A stretch of DNA of 64,000 nt from Xestospongia muta (lineage: Eukaryota > Porifera > Demospongiae > Haplosclerida > Petrosiidae), in assembly GCA_963693285.1 (NCBI GenBank), contig OY848919.1, positions 1,325,594-1,389,593 of the forward strand, read 5' to 3'. This document shows, one piece after another, positions 24,322 to 37,638 of the stretch (position 1 is its first letter; every line of letters starts with the position of its first letter). Under the pieces are notes generated by a model. The model was given only the letters and a program-made list of their open reading frames with translations, ran no database searches and was not told the origin of the DNA. Position numbers and translations under genes: made by a program.

Positions 24322-24443
24322 CTGTCATATTAGCTAAGATATCTTTGATTTCATCACTGTTCATATCAGTTTCTATATTATACACACCACATCCAAAATA
24401 ATAGAGGAGAACTCGAGGTACATAAGCTAAGAGGTATTTCTCT
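24322..24443 (-). pseudogene. TXNDC15: Isolated TXNDC15 exon 2 behind NLR3-A
   Basis: A 122-bp exon bounded by TTACTTAG and a GTATAT donor, exactly as in TXNDC15. It encodes EKYLLAYVPRVLLYYFG and the segment ending ILANMTG. Exons 1 and 3 are missing on either side. Flanking intergenic sequence also matches the NLR1-TXNDC15 spacer. NLR3 therefore seems to descend from an older NLR+TXNDC15 block. Confidence 0.8.
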
Positions 24444-24797
24444 CTAAGTAATAGAAGGACAGATAACACTAACATAGTGATAACTTAATAGATGGTCTTA
24501 TGATAAGAACATTGATACTCTCTATATACAAGAAACCTGGTTTACTTTAGTGTATTATTTATTATTGATTTCTTTAATTAATGGATGTGACTGTACTATT
24601 GAGGACTGTTTCCATGATCCTTTACATCCTACTATTCATCTGTCCATCCATTTGTCAAACCATCTATCTATTTATCCATCCATCCATTTATTAATGCTGA
24701 CATCCTCTTGAGCTCAATCACGTCCATTCTATGAGACCAACTCATTAATACTGTCATCATAAGTTGCCACTCTGGAATTGTCTCTGCAGGTACGTAT

Positions 24798-25369
24798 CAG
24801 GGGCGTAGCTAGTCTAGAGAGCTAGACCCTCCTCCTTTTTGATAAGCTGATGATGGACGGAGGAGGGTCTAGAAGCGAACTAGGCTTACTGCCCCATTGG
24901 AATGTATGGAATGTGGGGCAGTACCGCAATGTTTACATAGTGATTATAAACTGTTCACGTGAACAGTTTATAATCACTATGTAAACATTGCGGTACTGCC
25001 CCACATTCCATACATTCCAATGGGGCTGTAAGCCTAGTTCGCTTCTAGACCCTCCTCCGCCCATCAGCTTATCAAAAAAAGGAGGGTCTAGCTCGCTAGA
25101 CTAGGGCATAGCTACACTAAATTATTGGGGGGGGGGGCCAAGTGTATAAGGTGTGCAAAGTACACTAAAAATTTTTCGGCTATATACTTCATGAGAACGT
25201 GTCTAATTAATCGAAATTACAATCATTCAATATTGCATTTTTTTGTTTTAAATTTTATTTGAAATCTCCAACTGTTTAGTTACCATTTGGGGTCCTAATT
25301 GGGGACACCACTGGCTGTAGGGGGGCCAACAAAATTTGGGGGACAGGCCCCTCCACAGCTACGCCCTTG
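24798..25369. mobile_element. hAT-like non-autonomous element, unit A
   Basis: Ends CAGGGGCGTAGCT and AGCTACGCCCTTG are inverted repeats with one mismatch. They are flanked by a perfect 8-bp target duplication GTACGTAT (24790-24797 and 25370-25377). An 8-bp duplication and CAGGG-type ends are typical of hAT elements. No transposase is encoded. It lies about 170 bp upstream of the Death-exon start codon at 25541, so it may affect that promoter. Confidence 0.88.
24809..25104. mobile_element. Nested 296-bp palindromic element, unit A only
   Basis: Near-perfect palindrome centred on CTGTTCACGTGAACAG (24951-24966). The arms run out to CTAGTCTAG and CTAGACTAG. It sits inside the hAT-like element and is absent from the unit B copy. 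The flanks GGGCGTAGCTA and GGGCATAGCTA may be a target duplication with one mismatch. Non-coding; MITE-like. Confidence 0.85.
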
Positions 25370-25540
25370 GTACGTATACAAGCATCCAAGTACAACACTG
25401 TCACTCGTTTGAAGTCATTTCTACTATAATCCAATTGTCTATATAATTCAATTATCTATACTGCTCTCAAATGTCACTGTAGGCTACGTTGAACAAGAAT
25501 TCATATATAGATATATATATGTGGAGGAGTGTCCTTCAAG

Positions 25541-26931
25541 ATGGCTGGTAGAACGCAAACTCTCCGTGGAATTCTAGATGAAAAGCCAGATCTTCAAGAG
25601 TTATCCAGGTACATCATACTAGGACCTAAATGGGACCTATTTGGTACTCAACTTGGAGTAGATCCTGCCACTCTAGACGGGATCCAGGCATCGAATAATG
25701 AACATGTAGGCTACAGAACAAAGAAAATGTTTCAGTCGTGGTTGAATACTAATCATTCCCCGACTAGACAACAAATTGTGGATACTTTGAGACTGAAAGT
25801 CATTGGGTTGAATAGTACTGCTAAGGATTATGAAGATGCATTGATAAGTAAGTAAAACAATAGTTACTATACAGTATTAATGTCCTATGTCTAAAGTGAC
25901 TGGTTCACTATATATAACTTGTCTTGATGCTATATTTTTATGCAAAGAAAATATATTTAAGTTTAATTTAACGTTTAGTTGCTAGAATCAATGATAATTT
26001 TAGTAAGTAAATTCTTCTTTCTCAAGTAAACTTTCTTCTTTAAGGGTAAGTGTGAGGTTCTGAGTGATTGTTAGCGGAACAATTTATAATATTAATGAGA
26101 AAAGGGAAAATTAATATATATTTGCCTGTCTTTAAATTATCCTGGATCTTCTTGAAGACTTTGTAGTATTGAATGGACCTTTCATTTAAAAGTCTGAGGT
26201 ATTTAATACTCACTAATTAAACCTGACGTGTTTCCTGGGTACATTCCTGCACCTATCTTGTAACAGGATCTTTCTTATATTGCGACTCTAATACAGTACC
26301 GTTTATTCTTTTAAAACATAATTATATCAATCGAAAGTTTGATATTTACCTGAAGCTCAGAAAAACAGTTACAAAAACTGGTCATTTCTGTTAATAAGAG
26401 ACCACAAAGATTAGTTAGAGACGATTGCTTTATAAATAGTGTGGTAATTAGTGAGTTATCTCTTTCATCATAGTAGTACACTATTTATAAACCAATCGTC
26501 TCTCAAAGGATGATACAACTAACCTTTGTGGTCTCTTGTTATAAGAAATGACCAGTTTTTGTGACCTTTTTTCTGAAAAACTAGTATGCATCTGAGCTAC
26601 TCTTTACTAGAACGCCTGGGTACGAGGCTAATCATTGTATAGTTTAAACTTTCGATTGGTATATGCATAAAAAAGAATAAACGGTATACTATATAAGAGT
26701 GGCAATAAAAGAAACATTGAGCTTTCCTCTATTGTTACAAGATGCACAGGAATGTACTCCGGAACATGTCACGTTTTAATTGGTGAATATTAAATACCTC
26801 AGACCTTTTGATGAAATGTTCATTCTAATTGTGTATACATTTTCTCTATAAGCTAATTGTGTAGATATATTTTATACCTGTGGTTACAGGTTCCACTAAA
26901 GTAAGTATACATATACATATACATACATACA

Positions 26932-27021
<90 letters not shown>

Positions 27022-30000
27022 ATATGTAAGTATATAATTATAATATATATATATAATATAAACTAAGGTGACTCTTTGCTATACTATTCGAATTAGTTGC
27101 CTCATGTAACTTAGGTCCTTTCTCCAGAAAACTTGCACAAAAATTTGCATAAAATTGTTCTTTTTTAACAATGCTAGTTGCCTGTCATTTGGATGGAAGA
27201 AGACTCTTGGTCAACTGACTTGATCCCACCTTGGGAATGTACCCGTGGGTGTTGGTATGAAAATTGTATGTGTGAAATGAATATTATTAGTGACAACTGA
27301 CACTTGTGAATATTATTAATAATACTATTGTATAATAATATTCATGTTTGTACAGGTACATACACCTCCAAATGTGGTACATTCCTGAGCTGGAACAAAA
27401 TAGTGCTGTTCCGTTCTGGGTTTTAGTAATTGATTACTAGCCTGCATAAATAATAATATAATATAATGTGATATATCTTGAATTGTGTCATTTTGTTTTT
27501 TGACTTGTACCAATTGGTAATAATAGTGGGACATACTTTACAATCACTTTACCTGGATATAGTCACAAACAGTTACTAACTGCTCTCTAATTAATGGCAG
27601 TAGCAATTGGTATTTGCATAATAATAACAAGTTTTGTTCCATTGCAAACTAGAAACTATTCCCATTTAGATTTACCTAATTTAAAAAGTACATATTCTTA
27701 TTATCAGGATAATGTTAAGGACTGATCATTTTAATGCTAATTGAAATGAGTGTCTTTGCTAGACATTGTGTCATTTGTTCTCTTTATTTGTAGTGCTTCA
27801 TGATTCTAACAGGGACCACTTTGAGGAACAAGATGATACTAACAGGGACCACTTTAAGTCACAAGGATGTGGGGTTAGTTTACGACGTAATGCAAATATT
27901 GATCATAAAAGACAAACCATTCAAAAACAAAACATAGATGATGTCATTGAAATAAAGAGTAAGTGAACTAAATGTTAACATGAGATTAAAACTTTCAAAG
28001 ATAAGACTTACAATTATTGGATATTTGTCTTTTTACTTCTATATAGCAACTGATAAAAAAAAGAAGTCTCATAAATATCGTCACATGCCTAAGCCTCTTT
28101 CTTGTTTGATCTATTTAGCAATACCAATGATGGTGGCTATAATAATATTAAGTTTAAGTTTATTCCATCAAAATGGAAGCTATCTCCCTTTACATTCATC
28201 ACCTTTAAGTAACTATGCTAATTTTCTCAGAACTAAATACAAATCTATTAGTAATCCTAAATGGTCTCCATTGTCTTCAGAATTTTATATACCCTTAGCA
28301 GCTGTTGAGGTGGAAGATACATTTTTTAAAGATGCTAAAGTGTTCCTTAACATCATACAACATTACAGTCCTGAAGAAATTCTGCAAAGTAAAACACCAA
28401 TCATACTTGATGACTTTTTAAAACCAACACAACACTCTGATGGTCTCAAGTTTGTTCTAGTAGAAGGAGCACCAGGTATTGGTAAAAGTACCTTGGCTAA
28501 AGAGATTTGTCAAAGATGGTCAACTAATCCCACAGCTGACAATCATTTGAAACAATTCTCTCTTGTTATTTTTGTTCAATTACGTAACCAAAGAGCACAA
28601 CATGCCACTACATTGTATGACTTATTACCAGTAGATCCTAATAGTAACATGAAGGAAATAGAACGACAGTTAAAGTTGAAAAATGGACGTAATGTTCTTT
28701 GGGTTTTGGATGGTTTTGATGAGCTACCATATTATGATCAAATACAAGGCTCTCTTTATCGTCGTCTTATTGAAGGAGACCTCTTGAATGATTCTACTGT
28801 GTTAGTAACTAGTCAACTTACAATAAGTGGTCCATTAGTCCGTCTTTTCGAGAGAAACAAAAACAGAGCAAAACGAATTGTGATTTTAGGTTTTACCCCT
28901 TCAAATATTGAAAAATATGCAGAGCTATATTTTAAGGACAAATCTGACGAACTACAATCATTTATTAACTATTATAATAGTACTCCTATCATTAAAAGGT
29001 TAATGTATATTCCTATTAATGCAGCCATTGTCTGTCTAGTTTATAATGAGAGCTACACTAGACAACTTCAATTTCCAATGACAATGACAGAACTCTATGA
29101 TTCCTTCACTCAAGCACTTATTTTAAGACATCTTATAGACAAGAAACAAGTTCGTGAAGACTTTAGAATGCCCTCAAGGTTGATGTGTAAAGAGGATTTG
29201 AACCATTTACCAGAGACAACTCAGAAAGAATTTTGGAAGCTTACAAAGGTAGCATATGATGGAGTGAGAGAACAACAATACATTTTTAATAATATTAAGA
29301 TGACTGACATAAAGGACAATCTTGGCTTAATGAATGATATAAGCAGTTTTAGTGTATCCAGTGGTACACAATATATCATTAGTTTCCTTTCTACAACACT
29401 ACAGGAATACTTGGCTGCTCTTTATATTGCTAATAAACCAAAGGAACTGGCTAAAGAGATGTTTTATTCTATCATGTTGCCTTTAAGAAAGTCTTGGTTT
29501 GACTTTCCAAATGAATTTACTAAGACAGCAGTGAATGTGTTAATAGATATGGACAATAGTTATACTCAATACATAATATCTTTGACTCAATATTCCAAGA
29601 ATCTTGAAGTTGTTCTTATATTTTATGCCGGAATAACTGGAAAACTTCAAATAGAGTCAGATGACCATACTTTTACAGTATTATCAGAATCGGAGGTCTA
29701 TTCTACACTATTTGCCAGATGTATATATGAGTCACCTCAATTAAGTACTAAATATCAAAATCAACATCTATCAAGTCCATCTACATTATACATGGAACCA
29801 TTTGATTACTACTTTGTTGGCTACTTAATATCACATCATAAGATATCGCTAGATGTAGAGGTTAGATCTGAAGACAATTATGAGTTTCTTTCTGAAGGTA
29901 TTCGATCCTCTCCAAAAGAACCTCATGGATGGTTAATATTGAAAAACATTGAACCTTCTCACTTCAAAAGCATGCAGCTGTTCCAACAATCTAAGGTGGC

Positions 30001-31417
30001 AATAAAAGGTTTAACATTTATAAAAATGTCAATTTATTCATACATCATCAACATAACTAAGTCATTTCCACACCTACAACTGCTGTATTACCATTTTCCC
30101 ATATCATGTAACATGATTTGTGTTCACCTACTAACTTTGGATCACTTGAAAGAGCTTACTATTAATTTAAAAGGAACTTATGAAGAGTTGTCTTCATTAA
30201 TGCCACTCATTAAACCAGGAAGACCTATTAAACATCTTAAACTGATATTGTCATATGATGATTGTCCACCTCTTGACATGCTCTTTTATCCTTCATCTCT
30301 GGAAAGATTAGAACTTCAATGCAAGCCTAATCATGCTGTAAGAGTCAAAAGTACTTACTGTAAAATTAATTTCAAAGAACATCTTTATATATCTCAGAAT
30401 AAAAACTTAAAAGAATTGGTGGTTGGTTATGAGTGTCCGATGACCATTTTCTCATTAGTTAGCACTATTCAATTGAGATCTATAAAACTGGAAAAATCTT
30501 TCTATATGGATATTACTTTCAAAGCAGAAGCTAGGTCTATGTTTCCAGAACACTATTTCCAACTATGTAGCAAAATTTGTACTCATCTACGTTCTTTCAA
30601 GTACTTAGAAAAACTAGTTATGTCATTAAGTGGAACTCATGAAGAAGTGTCTTCTATTGTCCCACTAATTCAACCAGGAAGACCACTTAGACATCTTCAA
30701 TTGTATCTTTCATTGGACAGGAACAGTGACTGTCCACCTAGTTATATGCTCTTTTATCCTTCATCTTTAGAAAAACTAGAACTGTTTTGTAGGTTTCCTC
30801 AATCCATGTACTTTGAAAACTGTATAGTCAATTTCAACACAAGTCTAGTATCTCAGAACACAAATCTAAAAGAATTGGAGATTAGTGTAAATTGTCCATA
30901 CTGGGATACCATACTGTTGTCACTGGCTACATATACTAGTAAACTGAGATCCTTAATGACTTACCACTACAATAACCCTTTATTAATAAGACATGCTGCT
31001 AATACTAAGCTTCATCATCATTTGATATCTTTGCATTATTTAGAGGAGCTCAGTATTACAATAAATGGAATAGAAAAGGAGATATCTTCAATCTTACAAC
31101 TAATTCAACCAGGAAGACCACTTAGACATTTACGGCTCACACTAGCTATAGTATCATATAGTGAGTATCCACCCATTCATATGCTGTTATATCCTTCATC
31201 TCTGGAAAAACTAGAGCTACTTTGCTATCATGTCAACATCATTCATGACAACAGTTTAAACTGTAAACTGAATTTTAATGAAGAAAGAATAACCAATAAT
31301 GCAAATCTCAAAGAATTGGTGATTACTACTAGCTGTCCTTGTATTGATACATTTTCTTTATTGCTAATTAAAACTAAAATTAGCACTCGTCAGTATTTTA
31401 AAAGGTACAACATGTGA
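25541..31417 (+). CDS. NLR1-B: Death-TM-NACHT-LRR receptor, intact
   Basis: Three exons, 25541-25847, 27794-27958 and 28047-31417, all joined by phase-1 introns, give 1280 residues. Residues 1-102 are a Death domain (LGPKWDLFGTQLGVD, KKMFQSWLNTN, RQQIVDTLRLKVIG). Residues 103-157 are the linker with two NRDHF-type repeats. A hydrophobic segment lies at about 175-198, preceded by KKKKSHKYRH and followed by the sequon NGS. NACHT: Walker A GAPGIGKST near 298, Walker B LDGFDELP near 376, TSQ in place of TSR. LQEYLAALYIA follows, then three LRR-like repeats of about 150 residues. A TATA-rich stretch lies at 25505-25520 and AATAAA at 31427. Start chosen at the first ATG before the Death domain. About ten residues differ from NLR1-A. 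Probably an innate immune sensor; ligand and membrane are unknown. Confidence 0.85.
25848..27793. other. First intron of NLR1-B
   Basis: Contains the unit B foldback (26171-26825), the ACAT/AT microsatellite (about 26897-27042) and the relic transmembrane exon (27511-27725, acceptor GTAC, internal stop). No other coding sequence is seen. Confidence 0.7.
26171..26825. mobile_element. Foldback element, unit B
   Basis: Nearly identical to 1-653. The full left end is visible here: GAATGGAC pairs loosely with the right end GTTCATTC. The 655-bp imperfect palindrome lies inside the NLR1-B intron and would form a long hairpin in the pre-mRNA. Confidence 0.82.
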
Positions 31418-32247
31418 CAGTAACACAATAAATGATTTTATTTACTTAGGTATTTTATTTAAAGAAGACAATTACGAGTGACATTGCAAGACACAAAGTC
31501 AAGTCTTTTATTGAATATGTTGCATCATCTGTCAGCTTCTTGTAGCCTTCCCTATAAATAAGTAATATTAATAATAAAAGTTACGTAGTACTTGTAGCTG
31601 ACTAACTTAATTGTTCATTTACTTTGTTTCAAATTTAGAAAATAAACAATTTGTTGACCAAACTTAATGATGAAAGATGGTCTATTCACTAACAACAATC
31701 CAGCCACATTATTATAAAGATGGGTGGAGTCAATTGTCAACTTTTGAGTGGGGATTCCTTCTTAGATATAGGCAAGCTATTTTAATAAACACACTACATA
31801 CAATCATATATAAAGAGAACTTTAGGATATAGTAATTAGACCTGTAGTTTGTGGAATTTAAAACCTGTTGACAAATAAGTTAGGTCAATAATAATACATG
31901 ACATTAGTAGGTCTCGTACCTAAAATGTTCATACAAGTCTTGTTGAAATATTTTGTTGCAATTTGCACTATGCTTGTGTTTTTGGTGTTTACATAACATT
32001 AATTATAAATTAATTATAACAATCATTTGTTTTTAAAAGTGAAGCTCTTGATGATTAATGATGTACTCAATTTGACACAAATTTGAAAGGATTACTAATT
32101 TACTAATAATAGCTGACAACACATAGGAACATTGATTTAATACCTAAATTATGTACCACTTTGTTGCTACTTCCCAGAATACTAAAATCAATTCAATTCT
32201 TCATTATTAATTAAAACTATAGGAATTTATTGATAATAATATTTTAA

Positions 32248-34096
32248 TTATTCTGTTTTAAATTTAGAAAATAAAGTAACAAAAAATTGTTTACAATTAG
32301 TTAACCAAATAATAAAAGGAGGTCTCTTTAATACATGAACTAATAAAATTAACAACAATCCAACCACACTAATCTGAAGATGGGTGGAGTCAAATTCCCA
32401 CTTTTGTGGGAGGGGACTCTCTTCATTAATTATGTCCCACTCTTCCTTGGATATTGGCAAAGGATCAAAACCTAAATCAATAAATAAACTACATGTAATT
32501 AATAAGTTACATGCAATGACCTCATTATGATGTAATTGTTATGAACAATATATTCTAAATTTGATCTGTAGTTGTGGAACTTAATATGTTAAAGACTAAA
32601 TTATGTCATTAACGTGATCATGACATGTGTGACCTCATAGTACAAATATTCTTTCCAAGTGTTATTGAAGTGTTTTATTGTTCATTATAACAACTTTGCC
32701 TAGTACATTATATTATAGCTTTGCTTTATAAATAAGACTTTTATGAGTATTTCTATTGTAGTTAAACAAACAATCAATAATTCATACTTGCAATTAATAC
32801 ACTAATAAAGTAAATATATTGCCACATGTTTTAGACATTCTAACCACCATTGCATGCCAAGCTAATAAATAGTGCAAGCTGTTTCTCTCTAACACTTTCC
32901 TATCTTGAGATACAACATTCAAGTCAGAGGCCAAACTCAACTTGAACGTCAAATACATATAGTATTATAGAGACACACAGGAACAATAAATTCATACATG
33001 GACATAGTATAATGACAGGAAAGACAAAGAAACAAAAATCATCCTATATAACTGAACTACACTAGCTATTATTACACAATGTATAATGTAATGATATACC
33101 TGTCATATTAGCTAAGATATCTTTGATTTTATCACTGCTCATATCAGTTTCTATATTATACACACCACGTCCAGAATAATAGAGGAGAACTCGAGGTACA
33201 TAAGCTAAGAGGTATTTCTCTCTAAGTAATAGAAGGACAGATAATACTAACATAGTGAAAACATAATAGATGGGTCTTATAATAATTTGATTATAATCAT
33301 AGGAACCCCTCATTATAAACACTCTATTAAGTTCCTTTAATGTTAATTTAGATGTTAACCTAGCTCTATACTGACGATGCTTTCATCTGAGGACACCTTC
33401 CATATTCAGTGGTCAATAATTATACTGAGGATAAGATATGGCATACTCCATAAGAGTCTCTTATGAAACTAAAGCTAGCTCATTACATTATATACAATAC
33501 AAACTACTGGAAGAAGTACATTGTATTTCTTACGTTTTTTGAGCTCCAAAATCAAATGCTAATACAGGCATTTGAGGGAAATGTTTTGCCAATATATTAT
33601 AGACAGGTACAAACTCCATGCTATAAGTACACCATACTGTGTAAAAGAATACCAGAACACAAGAATTAGTAAAGTTTGGGTTCTCTAGTATGTATTGTAG
33701 TTGATCTGATGTCACATTGACCACTTTCTTTTGGTTTATGATATCAGTGACATTTGAATCATTTAATGTATTCATGTTACAACAAGTCAAAGGTGGGCTA
33801 CACCCCGTCTCTGCTGTACAAATATGTCTAATCTTTGATGTGACATTACTTCCACTCTGAGACGTATTAGATAAATTAAATTCTGACAACTTAAATGATC
33901 CATTATTTTGTAATAAGTGACTCGAATTTCCATTGAGTTCTGTTGTCTGTTGTAAAAATTGATCAGTCAGCCCATTTTTTGGCTACGCCCTACTGGAGGC
34001 ATCAATGTTATTAATCTCTACATTATCATCTTCTTCTGAAGTGGTATACAGTACTATTATAGTTACACATATACCAGCCAGGATCCATAGCTTCAT
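32248..34096 (-). pseudogene. TXNDC15: TXNDC15-B, single premature stop
   Basis: Exons 34096-33534, 33221-33100 and 32471-32248 match the intact unit C gene. The frame is open except for a GAG-to-TAG change at 33983-33985, which ends the protein at residue 37, just after the signal/anchor region. The thioredoxin-fold region with FYTVWCTYS and the C-terminal membrane segment remain readable. The lesion differs from those in unit A, so the two copies decayed independently. Confidence 0.83.
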
Positions 34097-34233
34097 ATTT
34101 TGGGCAATAATAATACGATAGCAGATGACTTCCTGTTTGGTTTTAAGGGTCTCGAAAAGGTTGAATATTATTACACAGCGCAAGACCCCTTATTCCACGT
34201 GGTGATGGGCACTTAATAGAATAGTCTGGCACC
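34097..34233. promoter_or_regulatory. Duplicated bidirectional promoter, unit B
   Basis: Divergent gap with the same ETS-type motif ACTTCCTG and E-box CACGTG (34196-34201) as in units A and C. Confidence 0.5.
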
Positions 34234-34493
34234 ATGTCCAGTGAAATGGAAGCTATTGATGATGACCAGTGGTTGTATGGAGATGGTGGTAAGTTATGTA
34301 GCAGTTAAGAACTGAAATATTAATTTTATCTCTTGTATCAGTCGATGAAGATCCTCCTCTTAGTAAGGAATTGCTTTCAAACTTAGAAAATGGAAGGTGG
34401 GTGTGGCCAAGTGTAGCCACTAATAAAACATGTTTATCAACATAGAGTCAAAACTCCTGATCTAGATGAAATTGAAGCTGCTAGTGGATTAGG
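34234..34493 (+). pseudogene. FIP1L1: FIP1-B: first three exons only
   Basis: Exons 34234-34288, 34342-34396 and 34446-34493, with intact splice sites. Homology to the full gene ends at the TTAA at 34774-34777. Same truncation as in unit A, so it predates the A/B duplication. Confidence 0.85.
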
Positions 34494-34773
34494 GTATGTC
34501 CCTTAATTAATTAACTACACAATAATACATACTATTTAATATGATATACTGTAATGATGATCAATTAAATAGGAGGTGTGGTCACACAGCCAGTTCACAT
34601 ATGGTCCAAAATTACTGGAAGGGATGATTGAAAAGACCAATAGGCCGAATTGTAGACATGTGTCATGTGATCTGTCGTATGATGTCATATGATGTCATAG
34701 ACCACACTCATGATTACTGTTATACTGTTATAGATGGTCTACAATAGACTATCTAATTAAACTGATCAGTATA

Positions 34774-35940
34774 TTAACCCTTTTTTTAATGAATGACGCG
34801 AATTCGCGTCATAGATGATAGCTTGCTTCAGCGGGACCTAGAGTGTTGATATACAGCAGCTGGACTGTATAACTTACATTGTGAGAAGCAATATTAATAA
34901 GATACCTTTTTGTTAGCTCAACACCGTCTTCCTGTACCGACTTTGCAAATTTTACTCAAGCACTACTGGAGCTGTTGAACACCCACACGTGGTAAACCAC
35001 AACACTTAGTACTTATGATAATATACTTGATAATAAAATAAAACAAACAAATATTTTAACAGAAATGGATGACAGACAACTTTTTACTTGAGAAGATGTT
35101 TTAGAACTTATATGGGATGAAGAAGATGATGAAGGACCTCCAGAGATAATGTTTCCTGGCAGTGATGAGGAATTTGGTCTTGATGAGGATGATGATGAGA
35201 ATGATGAACCTAGGTAATAAACAGTAATCCATGAAACAAATTTGTGACTTTATAAACAGGCGTGATGATACAATTAACGAACACAATGAGTTAAATCTTA
35301 CAAACAGTGATCATAGGTAAAGGAAAGTAAATACTAAACAACAACATATGCTTTCATTTTTATAACTAACTAGCTGCTCTCGAGATGACTCTGGGACCAT
35401 TGGTTCTACCATTCTATAACTATTACCACATATACCTGATGGGCTAAATCACACATTGTAAGGAAATGAACACATGCATTTATTTTTAAAATTATTATCA
35501 CCAGGGTAACAACGTCATCCATACAACCAAATTCATCTGTTTCGTAAGTGACACAAAATAAATAATAATTACTTACTTGAAATATTTAGAACTACATCAC
35601 AAGAATTGGATAACCAAACCTACTAATGATTCTTCTGACTCATGTACACAAACTAGGTAATATTCAAACAAATGTCACCTCTTTGATGAATGGTAACTAT
35701 ATCCATAGCTCTGGAAAAAAAGTGAAATGGACTAACAAATTAAAACCAGTTGTAGTTGATCCATTTACTGCACCAACTGGACCAATTTTGACCCTGCCAA
35801 CATCTCCAATTGCCACTTTTCTACTCTTCTTTACAGAATCATTTTTTGAAATGATAGTAGTAGAAACAAACCGGTATGCACAAACCTGTATGGGAGAGGA
35901 AGAATTCATAAAGTGGACCAATGTGACAATTGATGAATTA
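34774..35940 (+). mobile_element. piggyBac-like transposon 5' part, unit B
   Basis: TTAA followed by CCCTTT. The subterminal GACGCGAATTCGCGTC (about 34796-34811) is a perfect 16-bp palindrome here. The start at 35065 is followed by a TGA at 35089-35091 (codon 9), so this N-terminus is closed. The DPFTAPTGPI and ETNRYAQ block persists at about 35715-35930. It ends in the same microsatellite before ILK. Confidence 0.8.
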
Positions 35941-36452
35941 ACATTATTATATTATATTATATCATATTACATTGTATTATATTATATTATATTATATTGT
36001 ATTATATTGTATTGCTGTACAGGTATTGAAAAGTGGCCCTAATCCTAATATAAGTAATGAACATGGGAACACACCTCTACATTATGCTGCATTCTGGAAC
36101 TATATAGGAATTTGTGAGGTAATCTAATAGAATGGATGAATGGATGAATGGATGGATAAATAGACTAATGGATGGATTGTTATATAAATATTATTATTAA
36201 TTATTATTAATTATTATTAATTATTATTAGGTTCTAGTAAAACATGGTGCACTAATTGCATTGTCCAACAAAAATAAACAAAGTCCTTATGATAAAGCTC
36301 GTCCGACTTTAAAGAGAAAACTACAAGGTACATGTACATGTATGTTATTGAACTTTGACCTTTCTTTTGTTAACTTAAGGACTTGCTGATGAATTTGGTC
36401 AGAGCCTTCAAACAATACCATATCGCAGTAAGTAGAACATAGAGAGAATGCA

Positions 36453-36664
<212 letters not shown>

Positions 36665-37267
36665 GACACTATTTCTTCAAAATCAAAGAAGGACTGTAAG
36701 TTTATTTTTTACAGTAAACGTACATATTTTATTTTTCAGATCTTGAGTTTCGTCAAAGACAAATGGAAATTGAACTTCGACAAGTTACTATGTCTCTTAA
36801 AATTGGACAAGACCAATTTGGAGAGGTATAACAATCAAGTTATAGAAATGTTGTACAATTTGTTGTAGATATGGAAAGGGTCTTGGAGTGGACACACTGT
36901 TGAAATAAAGAAACTATTTGCAAAAGAAGATATCTTTTCATCTCAGAATGTCCAAGAGACATTTCCCCGAGAATATCCTCGACTAAGGTTAGAGAAAAGT
37001 TTCTCTAAATCTTTATTTACTTCTTTTTCTAGAATTCTTACCAATGAAAACATATCTCCATTACTGGCTGTTGTCTTGGAACCTCAAATACATCTTATTG
37101 TGCTCCATTTCCCATTGGGTACTCTATATCGTATCCTACATGATTTTAATGCTGGTATGAGACTCCACACTATATCATTCTATAAATGACTTATTACCTA
37201 GTCTTAGTATAGTGGTGTATTAATATAGAACAAGTATTGAGACTATATTCTTAGAAAGAAAGATCAT

Positions 37268-37638
37268 GGACAACCTCTATATCGAGGACACTTGTTCTAG
37301 TCGCATACTAATACTTTAGTGTGTTATACAACCTCTAAATTGAGGACACTTGTTCTAGTCCCATACTAATATTTTAATGTATTATACAACCTCTAAATTG
37401 AGGACACTTGTTCTAGTCCCATACTAATACTTTAGTGTATTATACAACCTCTAAATTGAGGACACTTGTTCTAGTCCCATACTAATACTTTAGTGTATTA
37501 TACAACCTCTATATTGAGGACACTTGTTCTAGTCCCATACTAATACTTTAGTGTATTATACAACCTCTATATTGAGGACACTTGTTCTAGTCCCATACTA
37601 ATACTTTAGTGTATTATACAACATCTATATTGAGGATA
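37268..37638. repeat. 58-bp minisatellite, unit B
   Basis: About 6.4 copies of the unit seen at 10928-11241, one more than unit A. Some copies share the variant CTAAATTGAGG, so copies turned over after the A/B split. Confidence 0.92.

Larger units (their letters stand above)
1..26170. repeat. Segmental duplication unit A
   Basis: First of three direct copies. Position 1 corresponds to 26173 in unit B and to about 52794 in unit C. Gene order, exon phases and intergenic DNA match unit B throughout, with scattered substitutions and small indels. The unit holds NLR1-A (without its Death exon, which should lie just left of the window), TXNDC15-A, FIP1 exons 1-3, a piggyBac fragment, an ILK fragment, NLR2-A, NLR3-A, a TXNDC15 exon-2 remnant and the Death exon used by NLR1-B. 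The unit limits are set by the window edge and are not the true breakpoints. Confidence 0.93.
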
